From: Porodaedalea pini
Taxonomy: Eukaryota; Basidiomycota; Agaricomycetes; Hymenochaetales; Hymenochaetaceae
DNA length: 64,000 nt
Direction: 5' to 3'
NCBI GenBank assembly: GCA_002794775.1
Contig: NBAY01000072.1
Coordinates: 1-64,000 of the forward strand
Shown: one piece after another, positions 47,391-57,933 of the stretch
Position numbering within the stretch: the first letter of the stretch is position 1
Layout of the letters: each line of letters begins with the position of its first letter
Position numbers and translations under genes: made by a program
The notes under the pieces: model-generated
The model's database searches: none
Told to the model about the DNA's origin: nothing
Seen by the model: the letters and a program-made list of their open reading frames with translations, nothing else

Positions 47391-48437
47391 AAAATCCTGT
47401 GAGTCAATGACCTCTTTGTCATTGCCTTCTTCCTCCACATAGTCCTCCACTGTTGACCTCCAAGTGTCTATGACTTCCTCGAAGGCTGACTCCTTCATCA
47501 CTCCCAGCTTGTCGGCAAGAAGGTGACGCTTGCTGGGCACCATCATCTGCAGCATGTGCTGCATGATCATTTGTCCTTGCAGGCACTTGTCCTTGAAGTG
47601 ACCCAGCTGGCCACAGATCCAGCATGCCTGTCATCGTTGCACCTCGTTCATCGAGATGTCCATTGGCTGACCAGCGCCTCCAAAGGTGACGCCTGTTGCA
47701 TTGCATTTGTCAACATGGGGGGCTGCGATCGGATAGCGAGGAGGTGGTGCCTGCTGTTGTTGTTGGCATGGCAGAAGTGGAAATGCATGACCTTGTTGGA
47801 TCACCCAGATCTGCTGTTCACCCCAGTTGATCTCAATTGCCTTCTTTTTCCAGTCATCGTATGTTGTCAGGACTGGTGTCAACCTCAACACTCCACAAAC
47901 CACCTCAATGTTCATTGCACGCTTCAGGCAGTCGCAGATGATGACATCATCCATCAGACCCACCATCGTGATGATTACGTCGAGCTTCTGGAAGAACTCG
48001 TCAGCTGTGAGGTACCTCTGGACCTTGGTTTGGAACTCCACCAGTGCTTTCTCCTTTTGGTTCAGATCGTTGAACGAGGTGTCTAGTCATTCTTGGAACC
48101 TGGTCCAGCTATCTGTGAAACTCACAACACCATTTGTCATGAATTCCTCAATGTAGTTTTGCACTCACATTGCTGCGTTGCCACCCTTGAGGTAGGAGAG
48201 GGTGAGGTAGATCTTGCTTGACAACAAGGGGTATTTCATAGGGTTCACCAAGACGAAGAGAGTGACTTCACATCTGAAGTTGAGGTAGTCATTGCCACCA
48301 GTGAATTTACGTGGTTGGGCAATGTCAATTGAGGGAGCCTGAGCGGTGAGGGTGTGTGTCACCTGATGGGTAAAGGCCCCCGCTACAATGGCAGTGATCT
48401 GTTCTAGCTGTTGTTGGCTGAAGCCTCCCATTGACAT
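47373..48437 (-). pseudogene. A2 gag
   Basis: ATG at 48437. Capsid-like region (GGNDYLNFRCEVTLF), then TGA codons at about 48165 and 48089, the WKKKAIEINWGEQQIWV region (continuous here, split in A1), and a zinc knuckle C-x2-C-x4-H-x4-C (CWICGQLGHFKDKC, about 47625-47584) after a TGA. The end is TAG 47375-47373. The GGATTTT heptamer at 47397-47391 precedes the stop by five codons. Confidence 0.88.
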
Positions 48438-49159
48438 TGTTGGTACTGGTGTGCATGACAGGCGCTCAGGGGGAGTTGGCAATGATGAGTCTCTACAGAG
48501 TGTACAATAGCCTCCTGGTTCGCTAGGGAGGACGACCAATGATGTTGAGACTGTAGGTGATGACGGTGCGTGAGGAGGCTGAGGTGCCCACCGAGTTCAT
48601 TGGCTTTGTTCGTCGGTTGAATACCAAGTGTGCCTAGTGTCACTCCACCAGATGTTATGGGTGATGTGATTTCTATCATCCGCTATGTACAAATGTCATT
48701 TGTCATTGTAGCGCAAGGAGGAAGGGAGAGCCTGTTGCTGTTCCTCTGTGAGATCTATCTTGACTAGGCCAGAGGGGGAACAGGGATGGGCTGGTTGTCC
48801 AGATGAATGTTATGCTGATGAAGGACAGGTTCATCAGCAAATTTGATGATGAGACGGAAGGAGGCTGCCAAGATAACAATCAACAACAATGTTGACGACT
48901 GCATGCAATGTGTTACCCACATTTAAGTCAGATGGCTTCTCCACCAAAGTGAGATGCAGAGAGCCAGGGTTGGGAAAAGTCAGTTTGGGGTGTTATGTAA
49001 TACACAAACATCTGAGAATGTCTGGGCAGGGTTGAGGGTTGTCATTCAGGGGGTTTACACATCAGGTCCGTCAAGGGGAGTGCTCCTCTAGACCGAGTGA
49101 AGGCGAGTTGACAGCAATGACATACGCTGAGGATGAGCCTGGGTGAGGTTCTGCTTTTA
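48438..49159 (-). promoter_or_regulatory. A2 leader with self-complementary primer site (49148-49158)
   Basis: One base inside the 5' LTR, AAAAGCAGAAC (minus strand) is complementary to GTTCTGCTTTT in the LTR (49367-49357). That segment begins about 30 bp after a TATAAG box, so it should be the RNA 5' end. The rest of the ~720-bp leader has no supported gene. Confidence 0.65.
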
Positions 49160-49616
49160 TGTTAGGCAGGAGTCTGGGAGATGGCTCAGACTGGGCAGGC
49201 CTCAGCTGACTGTCATCTGGGACATGCTATACTCAAGCGGGGACTTGGGACATGCTGTACTCAGGCTAGGTCATCACAGATGTAAGAGGATTAATACAAT
49301 ATACTCTACTACAGGAGGGGACACAGTCTCACCTAGGTCATTGCAGAGGTAAGAGGAAAAGCAGAACAAGTGTTTGAATGCAATTCTTCTTCCTTATAAA
49401 TGCAGTGCCTGTGGGAGCATATTATCTAAGTACTATATAGTTTATGTAATGGAATGAATGAAGGTCAGATTGAAAGAGTGTGGGAAGGGTCATGGATGAT
49501 ATAAGCATGGGAAACAATTAGGAAAGATGATTAAATATAATGAAAAGGAACAATTAAAAGAAGGAAAAATGGTAAAAGGTGAAAATAAAAGAAAGGGAAA
49601 AGTTCAAGTCCTAACA
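49160..49616 (-). repeat. A2 5' LTR (457 bp)
   Basis: TGTTAGG at 49160 to CCTAACA at 49616. It differs from the 3' LTR at 41450-41906 mainly by transitions. Confidence 0.92.
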
Positions 49617-49793
49617 CCGATGGGCGAAGACATCTGTCCCAGTACAGACAAACTAGGATCAGGTAGGATGAGCTGAGCAGTATCTTCTTGGTTGTTGCTC
49701 TCGAGCTTGGTTAGTGGTGATGAGCTAGTTGATGGGGCAGAGGGGACTGTCGACAGAACTGTGGACAAGCTAATTAATGAGAAGGGAGACTGT
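49617..49793 (-). pseudogene. B' gag N-terminal/leader fragment
   Basis: 177 bp of B' left between A2 and C. By position it corresponds to the Ser/Pro-rich N-terminal part of B2 gag. Stops occur in all frames. ACTGT at 49789-49793 is the C target duplication. Confidence 0.5.
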
Positions 49794-50240
49794 TGTCATG
49801 GACACTTTTTAAATTATCTTATCTTATCATTTTCTCTTATCTTATCTTATCATATCTTATCCATCCATCACTAATCATGCTTATTCCTGCTTACTCATTA
49901 TTCATTACGCTCCTTCTCGCACTATCCTTACTCACTGACCGATCCTATGATTTCATTATTCTATGAAGTTCCATGACGTTCTATCATCTATCCTTATGTA
50001 GTAGTTAATTCCCTGGTCCGTGCGCAGCCGCTGAAGGGTATATAAGTAGGTAGTCCTCCTGTACTTATCCCCTAGTTTCGACCTGGTCAATTCTACCTGG
50101 CTACGTCCAGAAGCTGCTCCTTATCTCCGCGCTGTGTCAGTTCCCCCTGGCTCACCGCTCTCTCTCTTGTCTCCCTCCTCCTCTGACTGAGTTCCGCGTG
50201 ACCCGGCTACCATTTGCGTACCCGTAGTCCGTCGCTGACA
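49794..50240 (+). repeat. C 5' LTR
   Basis: TGTCATGG to GCTGACA. The U3-like part has tandem TTATC repeats at about 49816-49862. TATA box at 50039-50046. Confidence 0.95.
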
Positions 50241-50253
50241 CAAGGTCGAAACT
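50039..50253 (+). promoter_or_regulatory. C promoter and self-priming pair
   Basis: The TATATAAG box is at 50039-50046. AGTTTCGACCT at 50074-50084 lies 35 bp after the box start, where a transcript should begin. Its exact 11-nt complement AGGTCGAAACT is at 50243-50253, 2 bp after the LTR, in the primer-site position. Confidence 0.75.
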
Positions 50254-50900
50254 TACCCCTACCGCCTTGCGCATTCTCAGTCACCAACGCCACGCTGGCT
50301 CTAAACATTCGCATCTCCTACCAACAACGATCTCTCTACCGCGCTACCATCTACACCTTCACCTGTACCCCGCAAATCACTCTCACCATTGAACTATTCC
50401 TACTATCTATCATCATCACTCTCAACCCTCATCTCGTCCAACAACCTCAAAACCGACCACTACCTGTCCGTAACCCCGAACTCTAGACCAACATTCTCAT
50501 CCGACGCGTCCGACGACTTGGACTGCGACCCCGACTACGATCGCTTCGACCCACACCTATTCTTAGATCGATCTCACGTGCATCGATCAGGCCGATACGT
50601 CGTTAATTCCTTACCTTCATTATTAAACTCACTTGTTTCACAACCCGCCGTCCTCTTTCTATTCGATCAACTAGCGCTCGTTTGAGAGGGGGTAACGTTG
50701 AGTCCGACCCACTCGAGAGTAGCTACCAGGCCTTGGGGGTGATCTTCGGAAAGGTCCCTTGGCGCCCGTTGGAGTCTTCACAGAGGAAGATCCGGGTTTG
50801 ATCAGCAAGTGAAAGTCGACCACCACATCAGGAGTTTTGTTACAGCGCTCAATCAGATCCGCAGGCGTCCGCACCACCTGTCGGCTGGCAGTGTTGTCTC
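50254..50900 (+). other. C 5' leader
   Basis: No independent gene is supported. The frame leading into gag is readable from before 50901, with TGA 50901-50903 as the last stop. Confidence 0.6.
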
Positions 50901-51095
50901 TGATTTGAGCTGGCTCCACACCCGTACGCTCGACTGCCTGGATCAGCGGCACAGCGGTGGAATACACCACCAGAAGACACTGCCGACGCTGTCCTCGCAC
51001 AACTACCACCCCTGACCGACGACGACCTGGTACGCCTAGACAACGAGCTAGGAGCCCACCAACCACCCCACCCATCACCAACACCACCGCCTATC

Positions 51096-52169
51096 ATGGC
51101 AGAACCCCAAGCCCCAGCTGCGCCAGCAGCCGCAACTCCGACGATCTCAAACGACATGATGCAGGAGATCATCAATGCGCTACACGGCCTGGGATTACTC
51201 GCAACCCCCACGCCAGCAGCCGCAGCCGCACCTGTCCCTCCACCAACAAGCCGCAGTGGAGGAAGACATATCGCCAAACCCGAGGCGTTCAACGGGCGAG
51301 ACTACAAGAAGTTCGAACGTGCCATCACCCTTTACGTTGAAGCTAACGCAGAGGACTTCATGAACGACAAGGACTACTTCCTTTTCGTGTTGTCGTTCAT
51401 GACGGAAGGCTCGGCTGCACTCTGGGCACAGAACTTCCTGGAAAGCATCAAGATGGACGGCTATCTGATCTTTTTGCTCGTCAGTCGCCAGAAGTTTAAC
51501 GAACAGCTGGAGAAAGTGAACGAACGCATGAACGCCATGCAAAAATTGGATAGCTGGAAGCACACCCAAGACATCACAGCCGACCAATTCTTCCAGCAGT
51601 TCGACATCTATCGCCGTGCGGCAGGATACAACGATGACGCAAAGAATGACGACACCCTCATCCACAAACTGACGAAAGCCTTGGATAGAGAGATCGTATA
51701 CCGAATCGAAATGAGTGACACGGTCCCAACCACATACAAAGGCTGGCAAGAAAAAGCCATTCGATTTGACAATGCTAGACGTCAGATGAAGGCCATCGAA
51801 CAAATGCGCGCTGCCCCGTCCAGACCTCAGGTGCTCCCACCAAAACCTACCCAGACATTCACACCGAGAATCCCCGAAAGACGCAATGCCACCGGAGTCA
51901 CATACGGAGGCATGGGGAAGCCGATGGACGTCTCACTCGAAGAGCTGAGGAAAGCCGGACTCTGCTACTACTGCAAGGAATCTGGACATCTACAGAGGAA
52001 TTGCCCGATGCAGAAGAAGGTGATAAGGGCTGTGTTGATGGGGATGGAACCCCGAGAGAGAAAAGTCTGGGCAGACGAGACCGCGACGCTCAAGGAGTCA
52101 GACTTTGCGGAGGAAGAAGAGGAGGCGCTCTTTGAGCGGGAGTTGGATTTTGCGGAACCCCAGCAGTGA
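51096..52169 (+). CDS. gag: C Gag polyprotein
   Basis: 357 codons, intact. The N-terminus is Ala/Pro-rich, followed by a retrotransposon-Gag capsid domain (residues ~50-200: KPEAFNGRDYKKFERAI, SFMTEGSAALWAQNFL) and a CCHC zinc knuckle CYYCKESGHLQRNC near residue 290, which binds element RNA. The C-terminus is acidic. The frame is open for 64 codons upstream of the ATG (to TGA 50901-50903), and that extension is conserved in C', so the true start might be earlier. The gag stop lies five codons after GGATTTT, overlapping pol in the -1 frame. Confidence 0.92.
   Translation: MAEPQAPAAPAAATPTISNDMMQEIINALHGLGLLATPTPAAAAAPVPPPTSRSGGRHIAKPEAFNGRDYKKFERAITLYVEANAEDFMNDKDYFLFVLSFMTEGSAALWAQNFLESIKMDGYLIFLLVSRQKFNEQLEKVNERMNAMQKLDSWKHTQDITADQFFQQFDIYRRAAGYNDDAKNDDTLIHKLTKALDREIVYRIEMSDTVPTTYKGWQEKAIRFDNARRQMKAIEQMRAAPSRPQVLPPKPTQTFTPRIPERRNATGVTYGGMGKPMDVSLEELRKAGLCYYCKESGHLQRNCPMQKKVIRAVLMGMEPRERKVWADETATLKESDFAEEEEEALFERELDFAEPQQ
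52145..52151 (+). other. Putative -1 frameshift heptamer GGATTTT (C)
   Basis: The gag frame reads G GAT TTT, then five codons and TGA (52167-52169). Pol is open in the -1 frame beginning GGA TTT TGC. The heptamer is not a perfect X XXY YYZ site, but the A-site TTT re-pairs fully. Confidence 0.5.
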
Positions 52170-55100
52170 ACACGGCACTGACTGGGATAGGTTCAGTTTC
52201 GGTTTTTCAAACGGCCATTTTTGATAATTCTATGGACTCTGTAGATAATTTAGATAAAATACAAAAAAATGTAAAAAGCAATGTCACTCGCAAAAATATT
52301 CCTTCTGTCCCTGTACCAGTAGCTAGTAGTATAGATATGCCTATATGTAACAACACGTCTGCCTCATCATCTCGTCCTACTCCTGTGTCAAAAAATCATG
52401 TAAAACCCTGTTCCGAATCTTTTAATTCTATTTCTTCCTTGGCCGGAACTGAACCGAAATCCGTGAAAAATGAAAACTCGTCGAAACAAGCTGAGAGGAA
52501 GTCCTGGAGAGATCGCCCTGTCCCCTTTACGGCCCCATGGGTAGTATGGCGTCTCAAAGAGGATAAACTCGAAAGTGCTTTAACGACTCTCCAAGTGTGG
52601 ATGAAACAGCAGAGGCATGCTGAAGCAAATGAAGAGACGGTGCGTCAAATCATTGCGCTAGAAGAACCAGATGCCGTGGCAGCTGTTAGGGACCTGAGGG
52701 GTCCGAAACGGTTCGTAAGAGGGTCTCGGGGGCAACAGCTCATGGTACCGATTCTCCTTCAAACGACCGACACCGGTAACCAGTTCAAGGTAGACGCCCT
52801 ACTGGACAGTGGCTGCACTGGCTCATGTATCAACTGATCCTTCGTCGAAAAGCATCAGATCTGGACAAAAAAGACACCCATCCCAATCCGAGTCTATAAT
52901 GCTGACGGCACGCTCAACAAGGACGGCTCGATCACAGAGTTTGTGGAAATGCGCATGACGATTAAAGATCATTCGGAGCGCATCCACTTTGCGGTCACAG
53001 ATCTAGGGAAAACAGATGTGTTCATCGGACATGAATGGTTAAAGCTGCACAATCCCAACATCGACTGGCAAAAATCAACGATCGAATTTGATCGATGCCC
53101 CGATGTATGCGGCTATATCCGTAGTCTAGAGGACATTGATGCAGACCCCGATGAAAACCTTGATTTGGTAGAACTTGAAGACGGCGATCAGCTCTTCCTC
53201 TTCGATTGGAACAGGTACATTAAGTCCGATCCGAGAAAAGCACTGAAGGTCAGACAACAGGTGCTCGAGGAAGTCCCGAACTATGTCAAAGAGTTCGCGG
53301 ACGTCTTCAGTGAACAGGAATTCGATCAGTTACCAGAGAGACGCCCTTGGGATCATGCTATTGAACTCAAGCCGGGATCAAAGCTCTCTGACTGTAAAAT
53401 CTACCCGCTCAGCCCATCCGAACAGGTGGCACTGGACGAATTCCTCACTGAAAACTTGAGAACTGGCCGTATTCGTAACTCTCAATCTGAGATGGCATCC
53501 CCCTTCTTCTTCATAAAAAAGAAGGATGGCAAGCTTCGCCCCGTACAGGACTATCGCCGGCTCAACGAGATGACGGTTAAGAACAAATACCCGTTACCTC
53601 TAATCCAAGAGCTCATTGACAAAACGAAACAGGCGAAATTCTTCACGAAGCTTGACATACGTTGGGGTTACAATAACATTCGGATTCGAGAGGGCGATGA
53701 GCATAAAGCCGCCTTCAGGACAAACCGCGGTCTATTCGAACCAACGGTCATGTTTTTCGGTCTCACAAACTCACCGGCAACCTTCCAAGGATTCATGAAC
53801 GAGATCTTCCGAGAACTCGTCAATGATGGACACATCATAGTCTACATGGACGACATCCTGATCTTTGCACGAACTCGCGAACATCATGACAAACTCGTCC
53901 GACAAGTCCTGGAAGTGTTGCGAGCAAACAAGTTGTTCTTAAAGCCAGAAAAGTGCAGCTTCGCTCAAGAGACCATGAACTATCTTGGGCATATCCTTGG
54001 CAACGGACAGATTTGCATGGATCCAGCCAAAGTGGCGGGTGTAAAAGATTGGCCAGTGCCTAAGAACAAGAAAGAACTACAGTCTTTCCTTGGGTTCTGC
54101 AACTATTACCGCCGCTTCATCCTAGCATTCAGTCACTATGCGAAGCCCTTGACAGTGTTGACCGGAGATGTAGAGTGGAAGTGGGAGGTGGAGCAACAGG
54201 AGGCCTTTGAACATCTGAAACAGAAGCTCTGTGAAGAACCTGTACTCACAGTGCCTACTGATGACGGTCAATTTCGGGTGGAGGCTGATTCGTCGCATTT
54301 CGCTAACGGTGCCATTCTGTCCCAATTCGTTGACGGAAAGTGGCATCCAATCGCATACCGATCGCAAGCGCTTAGCCAAGCAGAGCGCAATTACGAAATC
54401 TATGACAAAGAGATGTTCGTGATCATGTGCGCACTGGATGACTGGCGACAATATCTTCTAGGGGCAACGCAAACCTTCGAAATCTGGTCGGATCACCTCA
54501 ACCTCCAGTATTTCCGAAAACCCCAGAAGATTAACCACCGACAAGCGAGATGGCTACAGGAGTTAGCGGACTACGACTTCAAACTGTTCCATAAACCAGG
54601 CGCCCTGATGACTAAGGCTGACCTCCTCTCGAGACGAGCGGATCATGAGAGGGGGGAGAATGACAATATCGACATTGTTTTGCTCAAGCTGGACTTATTT
54701 GTAAACGAAACACTGCTAGAAGCACTGGATGCAGACTTCGTTAAACGAATTAAAAGGGTACGAAACAACAGGGACAGAGCAGTTGTGAAGGCGTTAGAGC
54801 GGAAGGAACAAGAGTGGGAGGAAGAAGAAGGGTTGTTGATGTGGAAGGGCAGGATCTACGTGCCGAAAGACCATAAACTCCGAGAAGACATCATTTGAAA
54901 CCATCACGACAGCACGCTCGCAGGACACCCAGGACGCTACAAGACCCATGAGTTGATCACACGCAACTACTGGTGGCCGGGAATCCAACGAGATGTTCGA
55001 ATGTATGTCGAGGGATGTGATGCGTGCCAACGTACGAAGGCACACAGAGCGAAACCGCACAATCCTCTGAACCCAAACGAGATCCCGAAAGGTCCTTGGG

Positions 55101-56305
55101 AAATCGTCACAGCAGACCTGATCGGTGAACTACCCGAGTCCAATGGGCATAACGCAATCTGTGTCTTCGTTGACAGGTTCAGTAAACAGGTGCATGCGAT
55201 CCCTACCTCAGTGAGCATAACGTCGGAAGGAATGGCAAGGCTCTACCGGGATCATGTCTTCAGGCTACACGGCATACCGCGCAAGTTTATTCATGACAGA
55301 GGATCACAGTTCGAGTCCAAATTCATGAACGAACTATACCGGTTACTGGGCATCGAGGGAAACCCGTCAACGGCATATCACCCACAGACAGATGGTCAGA
55401 CAGAACGGATAAACCAAGAGATTGAACAGTACCTTCGTCTCTTTGTTAACCACCATCAGTCGGACTGGGCGGAATGGCTTGTGCTAGCGGAATTTGCATA
55501 CAACGACAAAGAACAAACGTCGACAGGAGCGTCACCCTTTTTCGTCAACCATGGGAGACACCCATATAAGGGCACGAATCCTAGACGCGAATCGACCAAT
55601 GAGTCCGCTAAGCAGTTTGCCGACCGGATGGCCAAGATCAGGGAGGAAACCGAATCGGCATTAAAGCATGCGGCCGAAACCATGAAGCGCTTCTATGACA
55701 GGACGAAGGGAGAATCCATCAAGTATAAACCTGGGGAAAAGGTCATGCTCGAAGGAACTCACTTAAAGACAGATCGTCCTATGAAGAAGCTGGGAGATAA
55801 ACGTTATGGGCCTTTCATTGTCGAAAAGAAAATCGGCACGTCAGCATATAGACTTAAACTTCCACGTACATGGAAAAAAGTCTATCCGGTTTTCAATGAA
55901 GTGCTCCTCTCCCCATACCACGAGCCGCAGTATACGTCGCAAAAGCAGGATCTTCCACCCCCGCCCAAAATCATTGACGATGTGCCGGAATATGAGGTCG
56001 AAAAGGTTGTCGACTCCAAACTTGTGCGAGGGAAGCTCAAATACCTCGTACATTGGAAAGGGTATCCGAACGAAGAACGCACCTGGGAGCCAATTGAGAA
56101 TTTGATGAACTCTCAAGAGGCCATTGACGAATTTCATAAATCAACTCCCAGTGCTCCTCGCGCCCTCAACACCCTAGAGATGTCGCAGCTGAAGTTCCGA
56201 CCCGTGTTTGAAATGACGGAGCCTGAGAGACAGAAAGGAGTGGCACAGTGGTGGGCCGGTAAGTTCCAGGGTAGGGAACAAGGGCGATCGGGACGCTCGC
56301 CTTGA
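52145..56305 (+). pseudogene. pol: C Pol: protease, RT, RNase H, integrase, chromodomain (two stops)
   Basis: Protease DSGCTGSCIN is followed by TGA 52836-52838. RT has FFGLTNSPATFQGF and YMDDILIFA. RNase H has EADSSHFANGA. A TGA at 54896-54898 replaces a codon that is CAA in C', so the parent was probably CGA. The integrase zinc finger has HH (HHDSTLAGHPG) and CDACQRTKA. The DDE core is complete: ADLIGELPES, FIHDRGSQFES and the Glu in ERINQEIEQY. Then comes a GPF module (KRYGPFIVEKK). The chromodomain YEVEKVVDSK to YLVHWKGYPNEERTWEP (about 55990-56100) likely directs integration to marked chromatin. It ends at 56303-56305. Confidence 0.95.
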
Positions 56306-56317
56306 AGGGGAGGGTCA

Positions 56318-56764
56318 TGTCATGGACGCTTTTTAAATTATCTTATCTTATCATTTTCTCTTATCTTATCTTATCATATCTTATCCATCCATCACTAATC
56401 ACGCTTATTCCTGCTTACTCATTATTCATTACGCTCCTTCTCGCACTATCCTTACTCACTGACCGATCCTATGATTTCATTATTCTATGAAGTTCCATGA
56501 CGTTCTATCATCTATCCTTATGTAGTAGTTAATTCCCTGGTCCATGCGCAGCCGCTGAAGGGTATATAAGTAGGTAGTCCTCCTGTACTTATCCCCTAGT
56601 TTCGACCTGGTCAATTCTACCTGGCTACGTCCAGAAGCTGCTCCTTATCTCTGCGCTGTGTCAGTTCCCCCTGGCTCACCGCTCTCTCTCTTGTCTCCCT
56701 CCTCCTCTGACTGAGTTCCGCGTGACCCGGCTACCATTTGCGTACCCGTAGTCCGTCGCTGACA
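56318..56764 (+). repeat. C 3' LTR
   Basis: 447 bp, about 99% identical to the 5' LTR. It directly follows a purine-rich tract (AAGGGGAGGG) at 56305-56314. Confidence 0.95.
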
Positions 56765-56769
56765 ACTGT

Positions 56770-57000
56770 GCTCCAGAGTCGAATGACGTGTTAAGTTGTT
56801 CTAAGTCCAAATCAAGGTAACACTCTATGGACTCTGAATCTGAATCCATAGTGTGCTCTTCAAAATGGCATCAACGCTGCCAAGCATTAGCAGTTCGATA
56901 TGGATGAGGGGGTTCAATAGTCTGCTGAGATGTCCCATGTGATGAATGCAGTGGACATGAGGATCATGACACATTTAACCCCCTCGTGGTGGGCTCCACT
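56770..57000 (-). pseudogene. B' leader, primer site and gag start
   Basis: Read leftward from the LTR: AG, then TGGAGCCCACCACGAGG (56998-56982), the same TGG-type primer site as B1 and B2, followed by a leader and a short acidic coding-like stretch (MDSDSES region, about 56850). This primer site identifies 57001-57933 as the 5' LTR of a minus-strand element. Confidence 0.7.
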
Positions 57001-57933
57001 TGTAGATCCTGACTTGGGGGTGTCTGAGATCAGCGGTCCTTTTGGGGATGTGATTGCATGCTCTGGGAGGTTAGGGGTTGTCTGTGGTAGGATCACTCAA
57101 TGTACCAGTACGTGTTGGTATGCATTGGTACACATCAGTACGTGTTGATATCAAGAACTGAGGGTGAAAACTCTGGTCGGGTCTGCACTTGACCAGTATG
57201 GAGATGGTACATGCAGATAATCAACACCGGTATGATGTGATTACTGTGAGCAATGAGGTTCGAGTTACAGAGCTAGAGACAAGATACAGTTTCAAGAGAC
57301 AAGAGGCTAAGATGAAGATGGAATGACTATGAGGTTCACAAGAACTAAGACAAATTGTACTCAAGTGACCCTGTCTGAGGGAGACTCTGTGGTAGAACTG
57401 ACTTGTCCTCTACCTACAACATGGGGTGCATATTTATACTAAGTCCAAAGATCTATCTACAGTTAATAGTTTCCATACGGGCATAATGTGCATATTAGTT
57501 GAAACATAGAGAAGCCAAAAGGAAAAGTCATAGGTCATAGAGGCATGCATAGAGAGCATAGAAATCAGAAGAACATAGGAAAAACATAAATCATAAGGAG
57601 GAAAAATGTCCACATCATGTCCGACCATACCAGTGCTCCACCAGAACTCAGATCGTCCAATTGGTATGTGGCTCCCATCATCGGACTGCAGTGCAGTATG
57701 CATCTTGGCTGTATGCTCCATGTGACCATGTCCCTAATCATCCAGATAAGATCTCTGGTATGTTCCAGTATGCTTTCAGAGGTCTCAGAATGTGTTGCTG
57801 ATGTGATTGTGAGGTTCTGATTTGAAACCAGACCGATTGGATTCAGTCCAGTACTGATCGGTATGCATTGGAACTAGTTCTTGAGTGCTTCTGGAGTGAT
57901 CAGCAGTGATGGGACAATCAGCACAGCTCTACA
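57001..57933 (-). repeat. B' 5' LTR (933 bp)
   Basis: Same length and termini as the solo LTR at 31808-32740. CpG sites are mostly decayed to TpG or CpA: the GGTACG cluster near 57100-57150 reads GTACCAGTACGTG.TTGGTATG. The right flank is KDZ transposase sequence. Confidence 0.85.

Larger units (their letters stand above)
41450..49616 (-). mobile_element. A2: complete chromovirus-type element with nested LTRs
   Basis: Minus strand: 5' LTR 49616-49160, primer site 49158-49148, leader, gag 48437-47373, pol 47390-45864 and 43997-41918 (interrupted by the solo LTR pair 43998-45863), 3' LTR 41906-41450. The two LTRs differ at roughly a dozen of 457 positions. Target duplication is weak (TTGAT against CCGAT). 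It is inserted in B' gag. Confidence 0.9.
49794..56764 (+). mobile_element. C: full-length, recent chromovirus-type Ty3/Gypsy element
   Basis: 6971 bp with perfect 5-bp duplications ACTGT (49789-49793, 56765-56769). The two 447-bp LTRs (49794-50240, 56318-56764) differ at only about four positions, all transitions. Order: LTR, primer site 50243-50253, leader, gag 51096-52169, pol in -1 to 56305, purine tract about 56304-56314, LTR. Only two stops in pol stand between it and a complete coding set. Confidence 0.96.
1181..57933 (-). mobile_element. B' element: Ty3/Gypsy retrotransposon split by A1, A2 and C
   Basis: Reconstructed on the minus strand from right to left: 5' LTR 57001-57933, primer site 56982-56998, leader and gag start 56770-57000, [C 49794-56764], 49617-49793, [A2 41450-49616], gag 40610-41449, [A1 with D1, 5923-40609], then protease to integrase 5922-1305 and a short 3' stretch to 1181. 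Gag and pol pieces each align with the same order in B1 and B2. About 300 bp covering the zinc knuckle are missing at the A1/D1 join. The 3' LTR is not recognised, and the left end runs into the 145-1180 repeat. Assigning the left pol and right gag pieces to one element is an inference from collinearity. Confidence 0.7.

Noticed and set aside
52166..52168. GTG as an independent start for C pol
   Set aside because: The -1 frame is already open upstream through the GGATTTT heptamer, so frameshifting from gag is the simpler route.
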